64,000 bases of DNA from Cristatella mucedo. Lineage: Eukaryota; Bryozoa; Phylactolaemata; Cristatellidae. Below are positions 24,985-36,630 of this stretch, in pieces. Made by a program: the position numbers and the translations under genes. A model generated the notes under the pieces. It was not told where the DNA came from. It saw only the letters and a list, made by a program, of their open reading frames with translations, and did no database searches. Position 1 is the stretch's first letter, and the number at the start of each line of letters is the position of its first letter. The stretch covers positions 1,440,001 to 1,504,000 of the forward strand of contig WPIO01000100.1 in the NCBI GenBank assembly GCA_009760855.2, written 5' to 3'.

Positions 24985-26060
24985 TCTAACTATGCGCCCT
25001 GCACTGTCCGTACGTATTGCGTCTTGTTTGAACATTTAGACTATCCGTTTTCTGTCGGTAAACTGTCTGTCCACTTTTCGAGCAGCTACAGCTGCAGACG
25101 AATCAGTGTTTACTATTTTTTATTTTTTTCGTTCGACCTCGTCCATAGAGCAATATTCTGGTAGTCGTAGCTAAGCGTGTCACGTAATAAAAATGGACCC
25201 TTTCGGAATGCTCCAGTATGCAACTTCCGGTGTTCTTCACGTAAACCTTCCCTTGGTGACAGAGCCTCATTGAGTGCTAGAGATTTTAACATCATGAAGT
25301 GTTTTGATAACTCCGGCAGCAGGCTGGTTCGATCAATTCTTGACGGCCAGGATTCCTTCGGCTTGATCCAAAATATGTGTACTGCAGTTCATGTTAGTGA
25401 TCTTACTCTGGAATTCGTGATCACACAGGACTCTATCTTAGAGACCTCATTTTGTCTTGGATCTTGGCTAAATCTCGTGTCATCACGTTTTTTAGCAACC
25501 TAAATATAAGTGGCATTGATTGCTAGAAATCATTAAGATATGTTCTCGATTCAGGACTTCTTGATCTGTATCTAGACTCTACTGATAACCCCAAGATTCG
25601 CATTGATGCAATGAACTCGAAACACGAGGATGCTCTCGGCGAATATTTTTGCAAAGACACTGAATATGAAGCCGGAGAATCATTTTTATTGACTAAAAAA
25701 ACTTCACAACATGCGCCTTACAAAACACCGAGTTTAAGAAGGCTGCCTCTGACGCTGATCTGGCCAGATTCAGAAATGTGAGCACCAGAAAGCTGAGAAG
25801 TGCCAGCGCTTCTTTTTTGTTAAAACTTAAGCTAAAGTCTTTATGGTCAGATCTAAATAAATATACAATGATACATTATTTTCCAAGTTTTGCTGTACAG
25901 TTTCACTCTATTCATTAAATTATGCGGCTGACGAGTTTTCGGTTTTCTTTTATTAGAACAATTCCTATATTCGTGCCTTCATAACACCGCCTCCGCCGAT
26001 GGTCGAGCGCTGAGTCACAGCCTGTAACCTTCAAGAAATTTTCCGCGGTTCACGCAGATG
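24985..26060 (+). mobile_element. L2/CR1-like LINE, endonuclease to linker region, decayed
   Basis: The plus strand carries FEHLDYPFSVGKLSVHF and, in the frame 25177-25503, SARDFNIMKCFDNSGSRLVR and LDGQDSFGLIQNMCTAVHVS followed by LTLEFVITQD. These match the C-terminal half of the apurinic-type endonuclease of L2/CR1 elements (GDFNxHxD..., FGLxQHV...TH...TLDLVIT). The frame then breaks, and a later AADEFSVFF segment matches the linker before the reverse transcriptase. The Asn of GDFN is kept; Gly is replaced by Arg. Stops and shifts make it inactive. The reverse transcriptase itself is absent. Confidence 0.72.
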
Positions 26061-26755
26061 TAATGAGTACCACAATGAAAGCTATTACAAATAGCTCATC
26101 ACCAGCAAGCTCAGTACTAGCGCTTGTGGTCTGCAGTGGAAGACAAACAGAGGCCTATCACAACCCAGGTACTTAATCGTTCACTGAATTAAAGCGCTGT
26201 TCCAGTGAAATTCAAATCAGAAAGGCACTTAAAAAGCAATGATAGGACTCTCTGTATTCTAGGCAAGTAGTGTCCCAGTTTCTCGTCTTCTTGTTTCTTC
26301 CACGATTATCGAACGAATGTGTTAACCAGCTTGTAGGGCACAGGGACAAGAATGGCTATTTTAGGATATTTCATTCGCAATGAAAGCGGTACTATTCCAC
26401 AGAAACTGATCTCTTTAGTGTGACCCGAGACATTCCAAGTAGCAACGAAATGGTAGGTCGCTGCCTCGGACATACCCTGTGTATCGGTAGCATTCGACAT
26501 TATTTATTGACGAAGCATTCTACGTGAACGTCGAGAACAACACTCAGCCTACCGAAGAGGCTCAGACGGGGTCCGAATATTACTTTTTCAATCGTTTGTG
26601 CCTGTGTCGTGTGGCTGTCAAATCACATCCGGGAGACAGGTCGTCTATAGCACGACACTCCAGCTGCTGCTGCTCCTCATCTGCTTTGAACTTGCGGTGG
26701 GAGAGAATTCAATATTATGGCTCTAGCCATCACGTCTATACCGATGAAATCCAGC
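26061..26755. other. Unassigned
   Basis: Nothing recognised. Short frames at 26306-26500 (minus) and from 26524 (plus) have no known motif. Confidence 0.3.
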
Positions 26756-26797
<42 letters not shown>

Positions 26798-26905
26798 CAC
26801 TTGATAAAGCGCCCTCAGAGACATTAATCTCTCTCTAGGCGCTCTACATTTGCTGCAAAGGGAAATGCAATTGAATGGTGAGCAAAATCGTGCCCGAAAA
26901 ACAAA
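26756..26905 (-). mobile_element. Alpha LINE 3' end only, minus
   Basis: A (TAA)n tail of about 12 units (26758-26795), then gcacttgataaagcgccctc and catttgctgcaaagggaaat. Only about 110 bases of 3' UTR remain: a severely 5'-truncated insertion. Confidence 0.85.
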
Positions 26906-26945
26906 CAACAATTTAGGTCACCAGAATAAAAAAAAAATTGAGAAA

Positions 26946-27125
26946 AACACCAGCTGATTTAACAGCCTCTTTTTGTGTAGCAAAACAGAAGAGCCTTGAC
27001 GGCTTTCACCACCGCTTGCAGTGACGATAAAGGATCGCCCACCACATGATTCGAACCCACGACCTCGGGCCGAGGTCGTGAAAAGCAACCGCCGTACCTA
27101 GTGAGCCATTACGGCTCACCAGATC
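26946..27125 (-). mobile_element. SINE A, minus orientation
   Basis: caccagctgatttaacagcc, body cttgcagtgacgataaagga, B-box complement gattcgaaccca (27048-27059), hairpin region gacctcgggccgaggtcgtg, and A-box complement tacctagtgagccattacgg. Confidence 0.87.
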
Positions 27126-28255
27126 GGCCCGAACGCTCGCTAAACTGAACTCCCACATTCCTTGCATTCGTTCTATGATGTCTACCAATTTCCTAAGTAA
27201 AACAACGATAAAGCTAAAGCTTCTTGTAGGCAACCGCAAACGCACAACTTTGCTCTCCTATTCTGCGAATCCGCAGTGTGCGACCTTTGACATTGAGTTC
27301 TTGCAATTTAGGTATCCTCTTAGAAAGTGTTTGACTCTTGAAAGTTTTTGTGCAGAAAACAGCCTTCACAGTAAGTCCTCATGTTCCAGCCCTGTCCATG
27401 ATTAGGGACGTCTTTTTCCAAGTAGCGGGCCGACGATTTTACTAGCGTTCGGGTTCCCATCGTTATATGCACCTCTTAGGTCCAACTCATCGCGGAAGGA
27501 AATGGCAGGGGCGCGAGCACGAGGGCGGGCGTCTGCTAAAGTGTTTTTGCTATCATATGTGAGCGCGCACTCTGACGAGCATTACTGTTGCGTTACCCGA
27601 TCAATTCAGCGCAGCTCGCTAGACGCGAAACGGATTCTTTGGAAATCGTTGCCTCAGTGGACTCTCGGTGGTCTAACGCCTCGCCATGCCTTCGAGTTTA
27701 AACTATGACAATGTAGGTTCGCCGCTTAGAATTGAACAGCAGTGAAAGTGGTAGCAGTGGTGAGCGAGTCCGGCTAGTTAAGGAAATGGACGCTGGCGTT
27801 CCGCGAGGCCCAAAAAAATAACCCAATTATAAATTAAGCGGAACCTATCGAAGCCGACGCGAGCACCTATCTAGCTTTCAATAGCTTTCGATAGCTGCCG
27901 TAGTAATTTACATTCTAGCAGCTCAGCACCTCAGCGCCCCCAAGTGGGTGGCCTTTCCTTCGGATACTAGGACGCCATACGCGACAACAGCTGACTGACA
28001 TCCGTGACTTACCCGACTTAGCAACATTTAGAGAAATGCCGGAAGCCAGCCTTTCTTTCACTGAATTAGCTCGTTTTCTAGTGATTTTTTCTTATCGTGC
28101 GTAATGCGTGCAGAAATTGCCCATATTATTTCTATTCAATTTAAATCTCCTCGGGTGCTATATTGACGCGCTGAAGGATTAACATGACTATGGCCCCATT
28201 AATATTACAACGATGCTATCACACTCTCGCACTACATAGAAAACACCCGGTGACA
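27126..28255. other. Unassigned
   Basis: No gene or element identified. A 68-codon frame at 27502-27708 has no recognised motif. Confidence 0.3.
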
Positions 28256-28400
28256 GGGCCTTCAGTTCGTATACGCCGAAAGGTTGAAACTCACTTCGGC
28301 TAGTGTCATCACTTGCAACGACCTTGCTTCATTTAAGCCTCAACTGAGGAGGCACCTGTTCCGCTTAGCTTGCTCTACACCTCAGTGAACTTGCCTGTTT
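28256..28400 (+). mobile_element. LINE C-terminal fragment (third lineage)
   Basis: The plus strand reads ETHFG then, in the next frame, a NDLASFKPQLRRHLFRLAC segment. This resembles DDLASFKCPQEAHLFCPA at 3.0 kb and the SFKRxLKTHLFR end of L2/CR1 proteins. Only about 45 codons are recognisable. Confidence 0.55.
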
Positions 28401-29283
28401 TGTTCCTCAGTGCTTTCGCTCTTACACGTGTGCATGATTAATTCAGTGCACCTTACAAACCAGGCACCTATTAACCGGTGGACCTGAGCGTATTCTTGTT
28501 GTCTTCAGCATCCTGTGCTTAGCATGATGCCTATTTGCTTGTGGACGGTTGCCTAAGCACGATACCGTCACTACTCCTTGGTTGTGGATTCTTTTTCAGC
28601 TAGCTTTAATGCACCTGAATAGACTCTGGAGTATCGATTGGGAAATATTTCTAAGAATCAGTTAACAGACGAGAAAACGCGATTCTTCTCATAAGAAACT
28701 TAACTTTAATTTTCTTCTGCTTCATCCTAATTATAAGGCCCAGGCCTTTTTATGCTAGACGCTGGCGATTTTCTCGCATCCGGGATCCGAGACTTCTCTC
28801 GACGATAATGCAATGTTTCTATTCTGGATGAACTCCTCATTGATCGCCTTACTGTCGCACAATTTTGCCTGACACTGCCGTGAGCTGCCAGCTCTACTAG
28901 TTGCCAGAGATATTTAACGACAAACCAGTTGTAGCGTGCACAGCAAATTGACAATCACGCCAGCTCTATCTAAACCGTTCTATGCTTCGTAACTTGAGCT
29001 GCTGGAGGGATGCTGTACATTTCATCAAGAGTGCTTAGTTAATAGCATTAAATTAACTTAAAAGACTGCCTCTAGATTAGCAGCAGGCTCTAAGTTTGAT
29101 CCCTTTAGCCACCGGCAGCTATAGCCGCTTCAAAGAAACATGACGACTCCTGGCCTAAATGCTGACTCTCAAAAATTTCTATCTTGACTAGTAATGCTAC
29201 CTCCGGCTCCGGTTAGTTCGTCCTGACGAGCCGCTGCAATCCACGCGGTCAAGGGCGTGTGGCTATTCACTAATATAAATATA
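28401..29283. other. Unassigned
   Basis: No gene or repeat identified. A CTGACGAG word at 29223-29230 was checked as a possible hammerhead core and not accepted. Confidence 0.3.
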
Positions 29284-29362
29284 AATGCAAATGTAAAGCG
29301 CCTAGGAAGAGATTGAGTTCTCTGAGGGCGCTTTATCAAGTGCATTATTATTATTATAAATA
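29284..29362 (+). mobile_element. Alpha LINE terminal 3' tail
   Basis: gcaaatgtaaagcgcctagg, gattgagttctctgagggcg and ctttatcaagtgcattatta. Only the last 75 or so bases are present. Confidence 0.83.
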
Positions 29363-29995
29363 TATAAATATATTCAAGATAGTCACTGATATGCTGGATA
29401 TTTTAAAAAGGGCCAAAGATATTCCTGAATATGAATTTCTTATGAAGTAGCATTTTCCGTTGGTTTGATACAAGTACAATTTTGAAGGATTTCGCCAACA
29501 GCCGCACTGGTATAACCAACCGAGCGCTCCGGCTTTTAACCACTGGGGCTCATTCGACAACAGAAGGATATGTCGAAGGCTTGGTGCTCAGCAGGAGCTG
29601 AACCTATCAGGAGCTTCCGACAGTCGAGGCTGGCATCTTTAGCTCTACCTGGTTCCAGCAGATGTGCTAGGGAAATCCCAGCTTGGCGCCAAGGAAAATG
29701 CGACCAGTAAGCAACCAACACGATTTTACTTAATTTCAGAGAAATACTTTTTTTGTGCATAGATTTGGTCATGCTGTTGTAGCGTTAATGCACGCTCGTT
29801 TTCAGCATACAGCATTGTCATCGTCATCGTTAACATCTTCACTACGGTCCAGTCTAAGAGGCCTCCAATTTATTTGGTCGCATACCGTTTCAGTTCGCAG
29901 CTGATAACTCCCTCAATTCTTGTGCTAGCACAGATCTCTAGTTAAGTAACGCACTCTATGTTTTTTTAGCCTCTTCTTATATCTTAGAGATTTAT
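29363..29995. other. Unassigned, AT-rich
   Basis: No gene or element identified. Confidence 0.3.
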
Positions 29996-30735
29996 AGTTT
30001 ATAATAAAAACATAAGTCATTTTTAAAGCGTCACAAGAGAACTTAAACTAGTATAGGCACTTTACTAATGCTGTAAGGGAAGTGTGTCAGTATGCTTAAT
30101 AATAACTTACACAGCGTCAGCAGGAATAAGCATATAAAGTAAAATTTCAAAGGACCCAGCGAATGCTGTAACAAGTAGGTGGGGTTTTAGCTTTTTTAAA
30201 ATTTTATCAAGTCAGGGGAGGTCAATGGCGTCAGTCGGGAGTGAATTCCCGGCTTCCGGAGCACACGAACCAAAGGCTCGGTCTCCAAAAGATTTGAGGC
30301 TGGTTGATTCGAGGAGCAGCTAAATGAACAGATGATACGACGCCTGGCTTGATTGAGAAGTAGTTCAGATAGGTAGATTAAAGAAACGAACGAAGGGACC
30401 TAAAAGTGAGCGACGGAACCTATAAGTCGATCAACTGCTTTGATGGGCTGCCAATGTTAGTCGATGAGAAGTGGTGTAATGCGGTAACTACGACTTTCAC
30501 GACGGATAAGCCTGGCTGTTGAGTTTTGGACTATCTTCAACCTCCTTATTGCACAGGCAGTAAGACCTGACAGTGTTGAGTGGCAGAATTTGAGGCGGTA
30601 TCACAAATGCATGGACGAACTTGGCGGTGATATCCTTATCCGTATGAGCTGACCCGAATTTCCACCAGGCTGCGTAGCTGAAAGTCGGCAGACTTGACAG
30701 CAGCTGAGCTGACGCGGTCGCAGTACGATGCCTCA
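29996..30735 (-). mobile_element. Alpha-like LINE 3' third, part of inverted duplication arm 2
   Basis: Minus orientation: a decayed 3' tail (taaagcgtcacaagagaact), UTR, then coding sequence with the alpha landmarks agggacctaaaagtgagcga and ggtctccaaaagatttgagg, reaching the HAFV-like region at about 30590. From 30532 rightward it matches, inverted, the fragment at 1683-1858. Many differences from the young alpha copies mark it as older. Confidence 0.8.
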
Positions 30736-31112
30736 CCCTCTTTTCCCCTCACCTCTTGAGCAATAGCAAGTCGCCGCCATCACTAAGACCCTACACTACT
30801 CTTAGGTGATTGCAGCGAAACGCTGCTGCCGTAAATGGTCGCCATTTTATTCCCTTTTCTTAGCATTTTCTTTCTCATCGGAGTCACAGTTTAATTAAGT
30901 CGCTTGCCATTTTTTGTCCCATCCGAAATAACCCAAACGCCTGCACGGTATAGCCGGCTTTAAATGGGACGCGTCAATTGTGCAGCGGCGTAAATCGTGT
31001 GCACCAGCGGACACCTGCCGACTCACGCTTGCTGTCAGCCTAGATAGCACGTTTGACTCTTAGCTTTGCTCTGCACAATTAGCTAGACTGAACGCAGCTG
31101 GCTACGTCATTA
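30736..31112. repeat. Spacer of the inverted composite duplication, arm 2
   Basis: The inverted counterpart of 1263-1682, sharing agaccctacactactcttag, ccgaaataacccaaacgcct and tgcacggtatagccggcttt. An agcgaaacgctgct stretch near 30812-30825 is an extra hairpin-like insertion relative to arm 1. Confidence 0.8.
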
Positions 31113-31725
31113 GAACACTGCAGCTGTGCTTAGTATGGCTGCAAGGCTAGTTAACAAATCTCAGAGGATTGACCGTGTGTCTCCGCTGCTGAAACAGCTT
31201 CGGCGGCTTCCGGTTGATCGACGGGTATAGAGTTCAGTTCTTACACTGAACTACAGGGGCCGCCACGGCTTAGCTCTTTCATACCTAGCTGAACTGCTGC
31301 ACCAGTTTCAAATTCCTCTTGCCCTCAGATCCTCTACGGACAATTAATTAGCTGCTCCATTCTCAAGTTCTAAGGCCGTTGGCGACAGAAGCTTTAGCTC
31401 AGCAGGTACTAGACTGTGGAACTCGGTTCAACCATTCTTACGCATCGACAGCTACTCTCCTGCTGCCGACTATGGCTCATCCTATCAAGCCGTCCTGAGC
31501 TGCTACTTCCAAGCTATGCATTACCTCAATGGTCTCCTCGCTCAGCTCTGCTTCTCACTTTCGCTTCGTTGCGTTTTTTAAAGTCCGTTGGCTACCGAGT
31601 GCTTACCGAAAGTCGATTAGGCTTTGAGTGCCCTGTAGAAAATTATCCTGGGAAACGCTCACTTAGTCCTTGTGGCTGTGTAGAGTTACTGAAGGAGATA
31701 CATTTGCATCAAATTACGTCGCAAA
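31113..31725 (+). mobile_element. Beta LINE C-terminus and 3' end
   Basis: The plus strand reads RLVNKSQRIDRVSPLLKQLR, then LALSYLAELLHQF and SYSPAADYGSSYQAVLSCYF, ending near gagatacatttgcatcaaat, the position of the beta (ACATT)n tail in the copy at 57.7 kb. It is the inverted partner of 731-1262. The 208-codon frame at 31416-32042 is in another frame and is not the element's protein. Confidence 0.8.
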
Positions 31726-32131
31726 AAAGTAGAGCTCATTGTGCGGTTGCACCAGTAATATATGTCGCCGGGTCGGGCATTTTGCGTAACGTCAGCATTC
31801 TCGCAACCCCCCCCCCCCCACCTCGCACCGACCTGCCGCGCCGGGCAGCTTGGCCACTTGGCCCAATCGCCTATCTTCTGTGGCTGGCTGCCCCTGGCGT
31901 TGCCTTAGCCGGACCCTGGCTAGCCGCTAAACGAACTCAGCTATGGCCGGCTTTTATGCGACATGCAACACGATCGACCTCCCACGGACACGAGAATCGT
32001 TTGGCAGCTCGCGCCGCCAGCCCTCTTTCCATCGGCGTTTAACCGTCTTCTTCGGCTGTTTCAGCGTCTCATCTGCCAACCTATTCCCTGATAATCGACT
32101 CTTGTCTGCTAGAACTCACTTCGCTCTCTAG
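31726..32131. other. Unassigned, with a 13-base C tract
   Basis: Poly-C of 13 at 31807-31819, the longest homopolymer of its kind here. Nothing else recognised. Confidence 0.4.
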
Positions 32132-32246
32132 TCTCTTTGTCTCTGTCCCTTGTCTTTGTCTCTTGTCCTCCAGACCTCAACCCACTCTCTTGTCTCTTTG
32201 TCACTTGTGTTTGTCTATTGTCCTCCAGACCTTACCCCACTCCCTC
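32132..32246. repeat. Two-unit tandem duplication, pyrimidine-rich
   Basis: Two adjacent units each ending in ttgtcctccagacctcaacc or ttgtcctccagaccttaccc, offset by about 62-66 bases and beginning with tctttgtctc-like sequence. Confidence 0.75.
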
Positions 32247-32401
32247 TCTCGCCTCCGGCTTTCGAAGTGCGACCTGTGACTCCTCGGTGTGGCGCACCTC
32301 ATCTGCTGGATTCTCGAGCGATCGGACATCGTTTTCAGAGACTTCACTGCACTATGCCTCGTAGCGGCAAGCGCTAAAGCGCGACCGATTAGCTGAAGAG
32401 A

Positions 32402-32462
32402 CGGCACCGCATATTGTGGCATCACATATTGTGGCCACACATTGTGGCACCGCACATTGTTT
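32402..32462. repeat. About 15-bp tandem repeat, four units
   Basis: Units ggcaccgcatattgt, ggcatcacatattgt, ggccacacattgt and ggcaccgcacattgt follow each other directly. Confidence 0.85.
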
Positions 32463-33425
32463 ACATGCCGTCGCATCTTTCTGCAAAGCTAATAGGCAAA
32501 TCTAAGCTGCGCAAATATTCGTAGCCCACTGTAAACGCACACCCTACGACAGTGTGCGGCGGACGGGCTGCTGGTTTTCTGTCTGGGCATGAATGCTAGA
32601 GCACTACACACAGGAAACAACACTAGGGTACGACTAGCCTGCGGGTACTGTTGATCTTATGACCTCGTTACTCTAGCGGTAAACCTCCGAGGTGGCTCAG
32701 CTACCCTAGCTCGTTCGTCCCTTTTTTAAAGTGTGGCTCCTAGCTTCGCTTAATGCACATACTAAGCAAAGCCATCGCGAAAGGTACCGGCATCAATCTT
32801 ATTTTGATTCTTTGCCATTTATGCTAGTGTCACTTCCGATCGAGCGGCTGTACACTCGGTGGCTCTAATTCACTGGAGCGCGATGACGCCTAAGCTGGTG
32901 GCCATGCTGCAAGTAGGGGTGCTTCAGGCTGGCGAGCTCAGCATTGACTCTGCAAGCCATGCGGACGTATTCTGACAGATACAAGTAGCACGCCACTCTG
33001 CCGAAAAGCTCAACCACCAACACTAGTCTGTGGTTCAGCGATGCAGCTCTCCGAGACATAAGCGTAAAAGTCAGGAGAAAGCTGCTCAGATGAAAAGCGA
33101 ATAAAGGCAGCCAGCTTTTTACATCAAAGGGAGATTAAGGTGCGTTTTGCAAATAAATCTTGTACCATAATTGCTCTCTTCTCATTACTTCTGCGGCCCT
33201 TCAGATGCGCGATGCGTGAACGGCCAGCCAGGGCTGTCGTAAGGTTTTCCCGTTGTTTGACAGTACCCCTAATTCAGAAACTTCACGTAATTAGAATGCA
33301 TACACCCCACGGCCAAAATAAAAATGGCTGACGTTAGTAGGCTAGGGTAATATTTAGGCGTTCAGAGCAAGTCCTTGAATATGGGATGCTTATTCGTCGT
33401 AAACGTCGTGCTGCAGCCTTTTCTG
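32463..33425. other. Unassigned
   Basis: No gene or repeat family recognised. Confidence 0.3.
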
Positions 33426-33429
33426 CATA

Positions 33430-33495
33430 GAATATATATATATATATATAATAATAATTATTATTATTAATTATTATTATATATATTAATATATA
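33430..33495. repeat. (TA)n / (TAA)n-(TTA)n palindromic AT-rich block
   Basis: A TA run followed by ataataataattattattat, which is self-complementary. Probably merged tails of two retroelements. Confidence 0.85.
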
Positions 33496-33559
33496 ACCCC
33501 ATACGTCTGGTTACTATTCATCCATCAAACAACCCGTAACGGCGCACAGTACTTAGCAC

Positions 33560-33713
33560 TATAAATATATAAATATGATTTGTTTGTATAGCGCCCTAAG
33601 AGAACTTAATCTTTATTCAGGTGCTTCTCATAAGCCACACGGCCCGAGCCCACGACCTCGGCCATCCCTTGGTCGGTCGGGACGAGCTTAACCACTGGGT
33701 CAAACGTCTCCTG
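33560..33713 (-). mobile_element. SINE B, minus orientation
   Basis: gtttgtatagcgccctaaga, taatctttattcaggtgctt, B-box complement cccgagcccacgacctcgg, A-box complement gcttaaccactgggtcaaa. Confidence 0.83.
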
Positions 33714-33876
33714 ACATGACGACATTTAAAAAGAAACTTAAAACGTACCTGTATATTGCAGGATTTGGTGGGTTTTGTGATTTGTTCTTCGTACGCATGC
33801 ATATACCTGCTTACACTATGCCTGCTGCTTGCGGATGTTACCACTAAACATTTGGTAATGCAGCATATGTGAAGTG

Positions 33877-33920
<44 letters not shown>

Positions 33921-33960
33921 CAGTTCTCTGAGGGCGCTATACAAATATATTACTCTTAAT
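33714..33960 (+). mobile_element. Alpha LINE C-terminus and 3' UTR with internal (GA)n
   Basis: Starts at the end of the coding region (ATGACGACATTTAAAAAGAA, the TTFKRNLK portion) and runs through the UTR. A GA array (33878-33918) lies between gaagtgcc and ttcagttctctgagggcgct, exactly where other copies have tagaaagagattgagttctc. The microsatellite therefore seems to have grown from the short AGAGA of the element itself. Confidence 0.8.
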
Positions 33961-33984
33961 ATTAATGTTATTAGATTTTCACTG

Positions 33985-34118
33985 AGTGTCTCTCTCCTCG
34001 TGTCCGTCTCTCTGTCACTCTGTCTCTCTGTCTCTCTGTCTCTCTGTCTCTCTGTCTCTCTCTCTGTCTCTCTCTCTCTCTCTGTCTCTCTCTCTCTCTC
34101 TGTCTGTCTCTGTCAGTC

Positions 34119-34157
<39 letters not shown>

Positions 34158-34172
34158 CACTCTCTCTCTCTG

Positions 34173-34263
<91 letters not shown>

Positions 34264-34272
34264 TCTCTCTGA
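33985..34272. repeat. Compound (CT)n/(CTGT)n array
   Basis: About 290 bases of CT with gtct and gtctgtct interruptions (tetranucleotide block at 34120-34157). Confidence 0.97.
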
Positions 34273-36035
34273 AATTCAGAGCTGTCCCTCTTGTCTTCAG
34301 TCTGGAGAGACTTACACAACGAGCTGGAATAACCTTGCCTCGTTGGAGAGGTCACTGGACAGTTTTGCTATACCAAGCCCAGTGGGTCAAAAGACAAACT
34401 CTGCCACAACAGGCATCAAGGATGTGACGATTTGCTATTGCCACTGTAATATCCGATCACTTGTCCCCTGCTGCCCAAAGTAACGTGAGATATGGATCTC
34501 GCCTTCTGTCTCTTAACAGACACTACCACAGCCTGAAGATGTTAAAAACCGCATCTGATAACGTCTGGGGGAAATTGGAATCGACTCACACGGTGGCATG
34601 CCTTTGTTTGGAGCACCACTTTCACTGACAAGGTCATGCTACGTCTGTACTGCCATTTCATTCTTAACTTGTTACCCGAGTAATGATGAAGTCAGACCAC
34701 GGAGAGGCGAGGCATTGCCATCATGAGATGGCAGAAGTCTGAGACTGAGAATTGATCACGAATCGGAGCAGCAGGTGCAGCCTCTTCGCGAGTCGGGCTA
34801 AGAAGCCCAAGCTATGCTATACATCAAAGAGTCAATGAACTTCTGAAGGATTTCGCTATTCTCTTTCATGTCTTATTAGAGCTTTAATAATAATTGCAAT
34901 TTCCTGTTGCATGAAACTATGGGTGTGCAACGACATCGCCCATTAGCGAAGGGAGTAGCGGCTTTGAACGTAACAAGGCGTTAACATCGGCTTCTCGAGA
35001 CTGTCAACACGTGCTTCGGTAATTCAACACAGTAATTGTGGCTGAATCCTCCCAGTAAACCTGTGGGTTGGTCTAGAAGGAAAATTTAACGGGGGGGGGC
35101 CAAATCGACTGCTCTTTTTATTCATTGCGTTAGCAGAAAAGCATCTAAGTTTCTTCTTCTAAACTTCTAAAAGCATCAGCAAGTGTCACTTCAGCCTTAA
35201 AAATCTGGGAAATACTCAATCATGGTTTGTAGGAAGCTGTAGCTTCCCTTAGACATGATTGACGCTGATTTGCTCAACGCGCCACTGGGCATGAGACTGC
35301 CTGGCCGTTGATTGACGGCTAATTTTCGTTGCAGTGAATTTTTTCATGCGGTATATAGATTAAGCTCGCGCTGTCATCCATGGGCTCAGCAGATTGAATG
35401 CGATTTATTTCTCTCACTGACGCTAAGCAAGATCTTTAACTGCAAGTGGCGGGGTCAACTAATAAGAAGCCAGCTATTACGAAAATATGAGCCTAGTGTT
35501 TATTCTGTCTCAAGTTAGAACGAATGCTTCTTACCTTAGCTCTCTCCCACATCGTGACATTTCTCACACGAATGCGCAAAATGACCTACGAATCAACTCA
35601 GCAGCTTTCAAACAAACGTGTTTTCGTGACAGCGCGCATTAAAAATGCTGCTGTCTGCCGAAAATCAATTGGTGAAGCTCTACAGACAAACCGAGAAGGA
35701 GCGAGGAACAGTAAAAGCAAAAGTTCCAAGTACGTCACTCCGGCGACTCTTAATGCTGGCAATGCAAGAACACCAAATAATATCAAGCGTTGGCAAGAAG
35801 TGTGATCATGGCAGGTCGGAGGCGTTTACTTAAATAGCGAAACGCGGCAATTCTGGGAACTATTGGAGCGATTCTTATAGTTTGACAGTCTTCAGACTGC
35901 AAGGTACGCGACACCACGCAGAACACCGAAGCGGGCTCTAAGAGACGTGTATTCACACGCACGGACGCCGCAGCGGCTGCCCGTACGCAAACGCGCTGCC
36001 TTGTGTCTTCGTTGTAACTATCGTGGCCTCTCCGG
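34273..36035. other. Unassigned
   Basis: A nine-base G tract (35091-35099). A frame of 93 codons at 35524-35805 and its antisense partner show no recognised domain. Nothing else identified. Confidence 0.3.
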
Positions 36036-36039
36036 CCCA

Positions 36040-36265
36040 GTACATAGCGATCGCCGCCATATATCTGACTGACACTGTTGCACGCTGCCACTCAGCGAAC
36101 TTGCATGCTGACCCTGCGCATGTCACCCCCTAACCATGTTATTCTTGTTGTTTATTGAGCACGCCACCACTAACCATTCGATCGTGCTTCCTTTGCAGCA
36201 ATTGTAAAGCGCCTAGAAAGAAATTGAGTTCTCTGAGGGCGCTTTATCAAACGTATTATTATTAT
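36040..36265 (+). mobile_element. Alpha LINE 3' UTR and tail
   Basis: gcacgctgccactcagcgaa, cttgcatgctgaccctgcgc, ttgtaaagcgcctagaaaga and ctttatcaaacgtattatta. 5'-truncated in the UTR; followed by an AT-rich run to 36345. Confidence 0.85.
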
Positions 36266-36435
36266 ATTATATAATATTTAATATATATAAATTTAATATA
36301 TAATATTATATATTATATAAACGTATTATTGTTATATATATTGCAATAAACCATAAACCAAAAGCAGCACTATAATCTCCGCTGGTCCATAAACGACTCT
36401 AGGCCATAGACCGGCCGTAGTGGGAATAATAATGC

Positions 36436-36593
36436 AATAAATGCCATTGACCCATAAACCGCAGTTGTAGGACATTTTCACCCTGTAAGTTTCCCAGGGA
36501 CATTTCCCCCAAGTGGGCCCTAGGACATTTCCCCCGAACATTCCCCCGGGTAGGACATTTCCCCCATGTTGATGAATGTATAACTAAGAATAC

Positions 36594-36630
<37 letters not shown>

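Noticed and set aside
29223-29260. Possible hammerhead ribozyme (CTGACGAG followed by a gccgc...gcggt stem)
   Set aside because: The required GAAA after stem II is absent (caagg instead) and no closing stem I/III was found.
31416-32042. A 208-codon plus-strand frame as a possible gene
   Set aside because: Its first third overlaps the beta LINE C-terminus in a different frame, and the rest contains a 13-base C tract and no domain.
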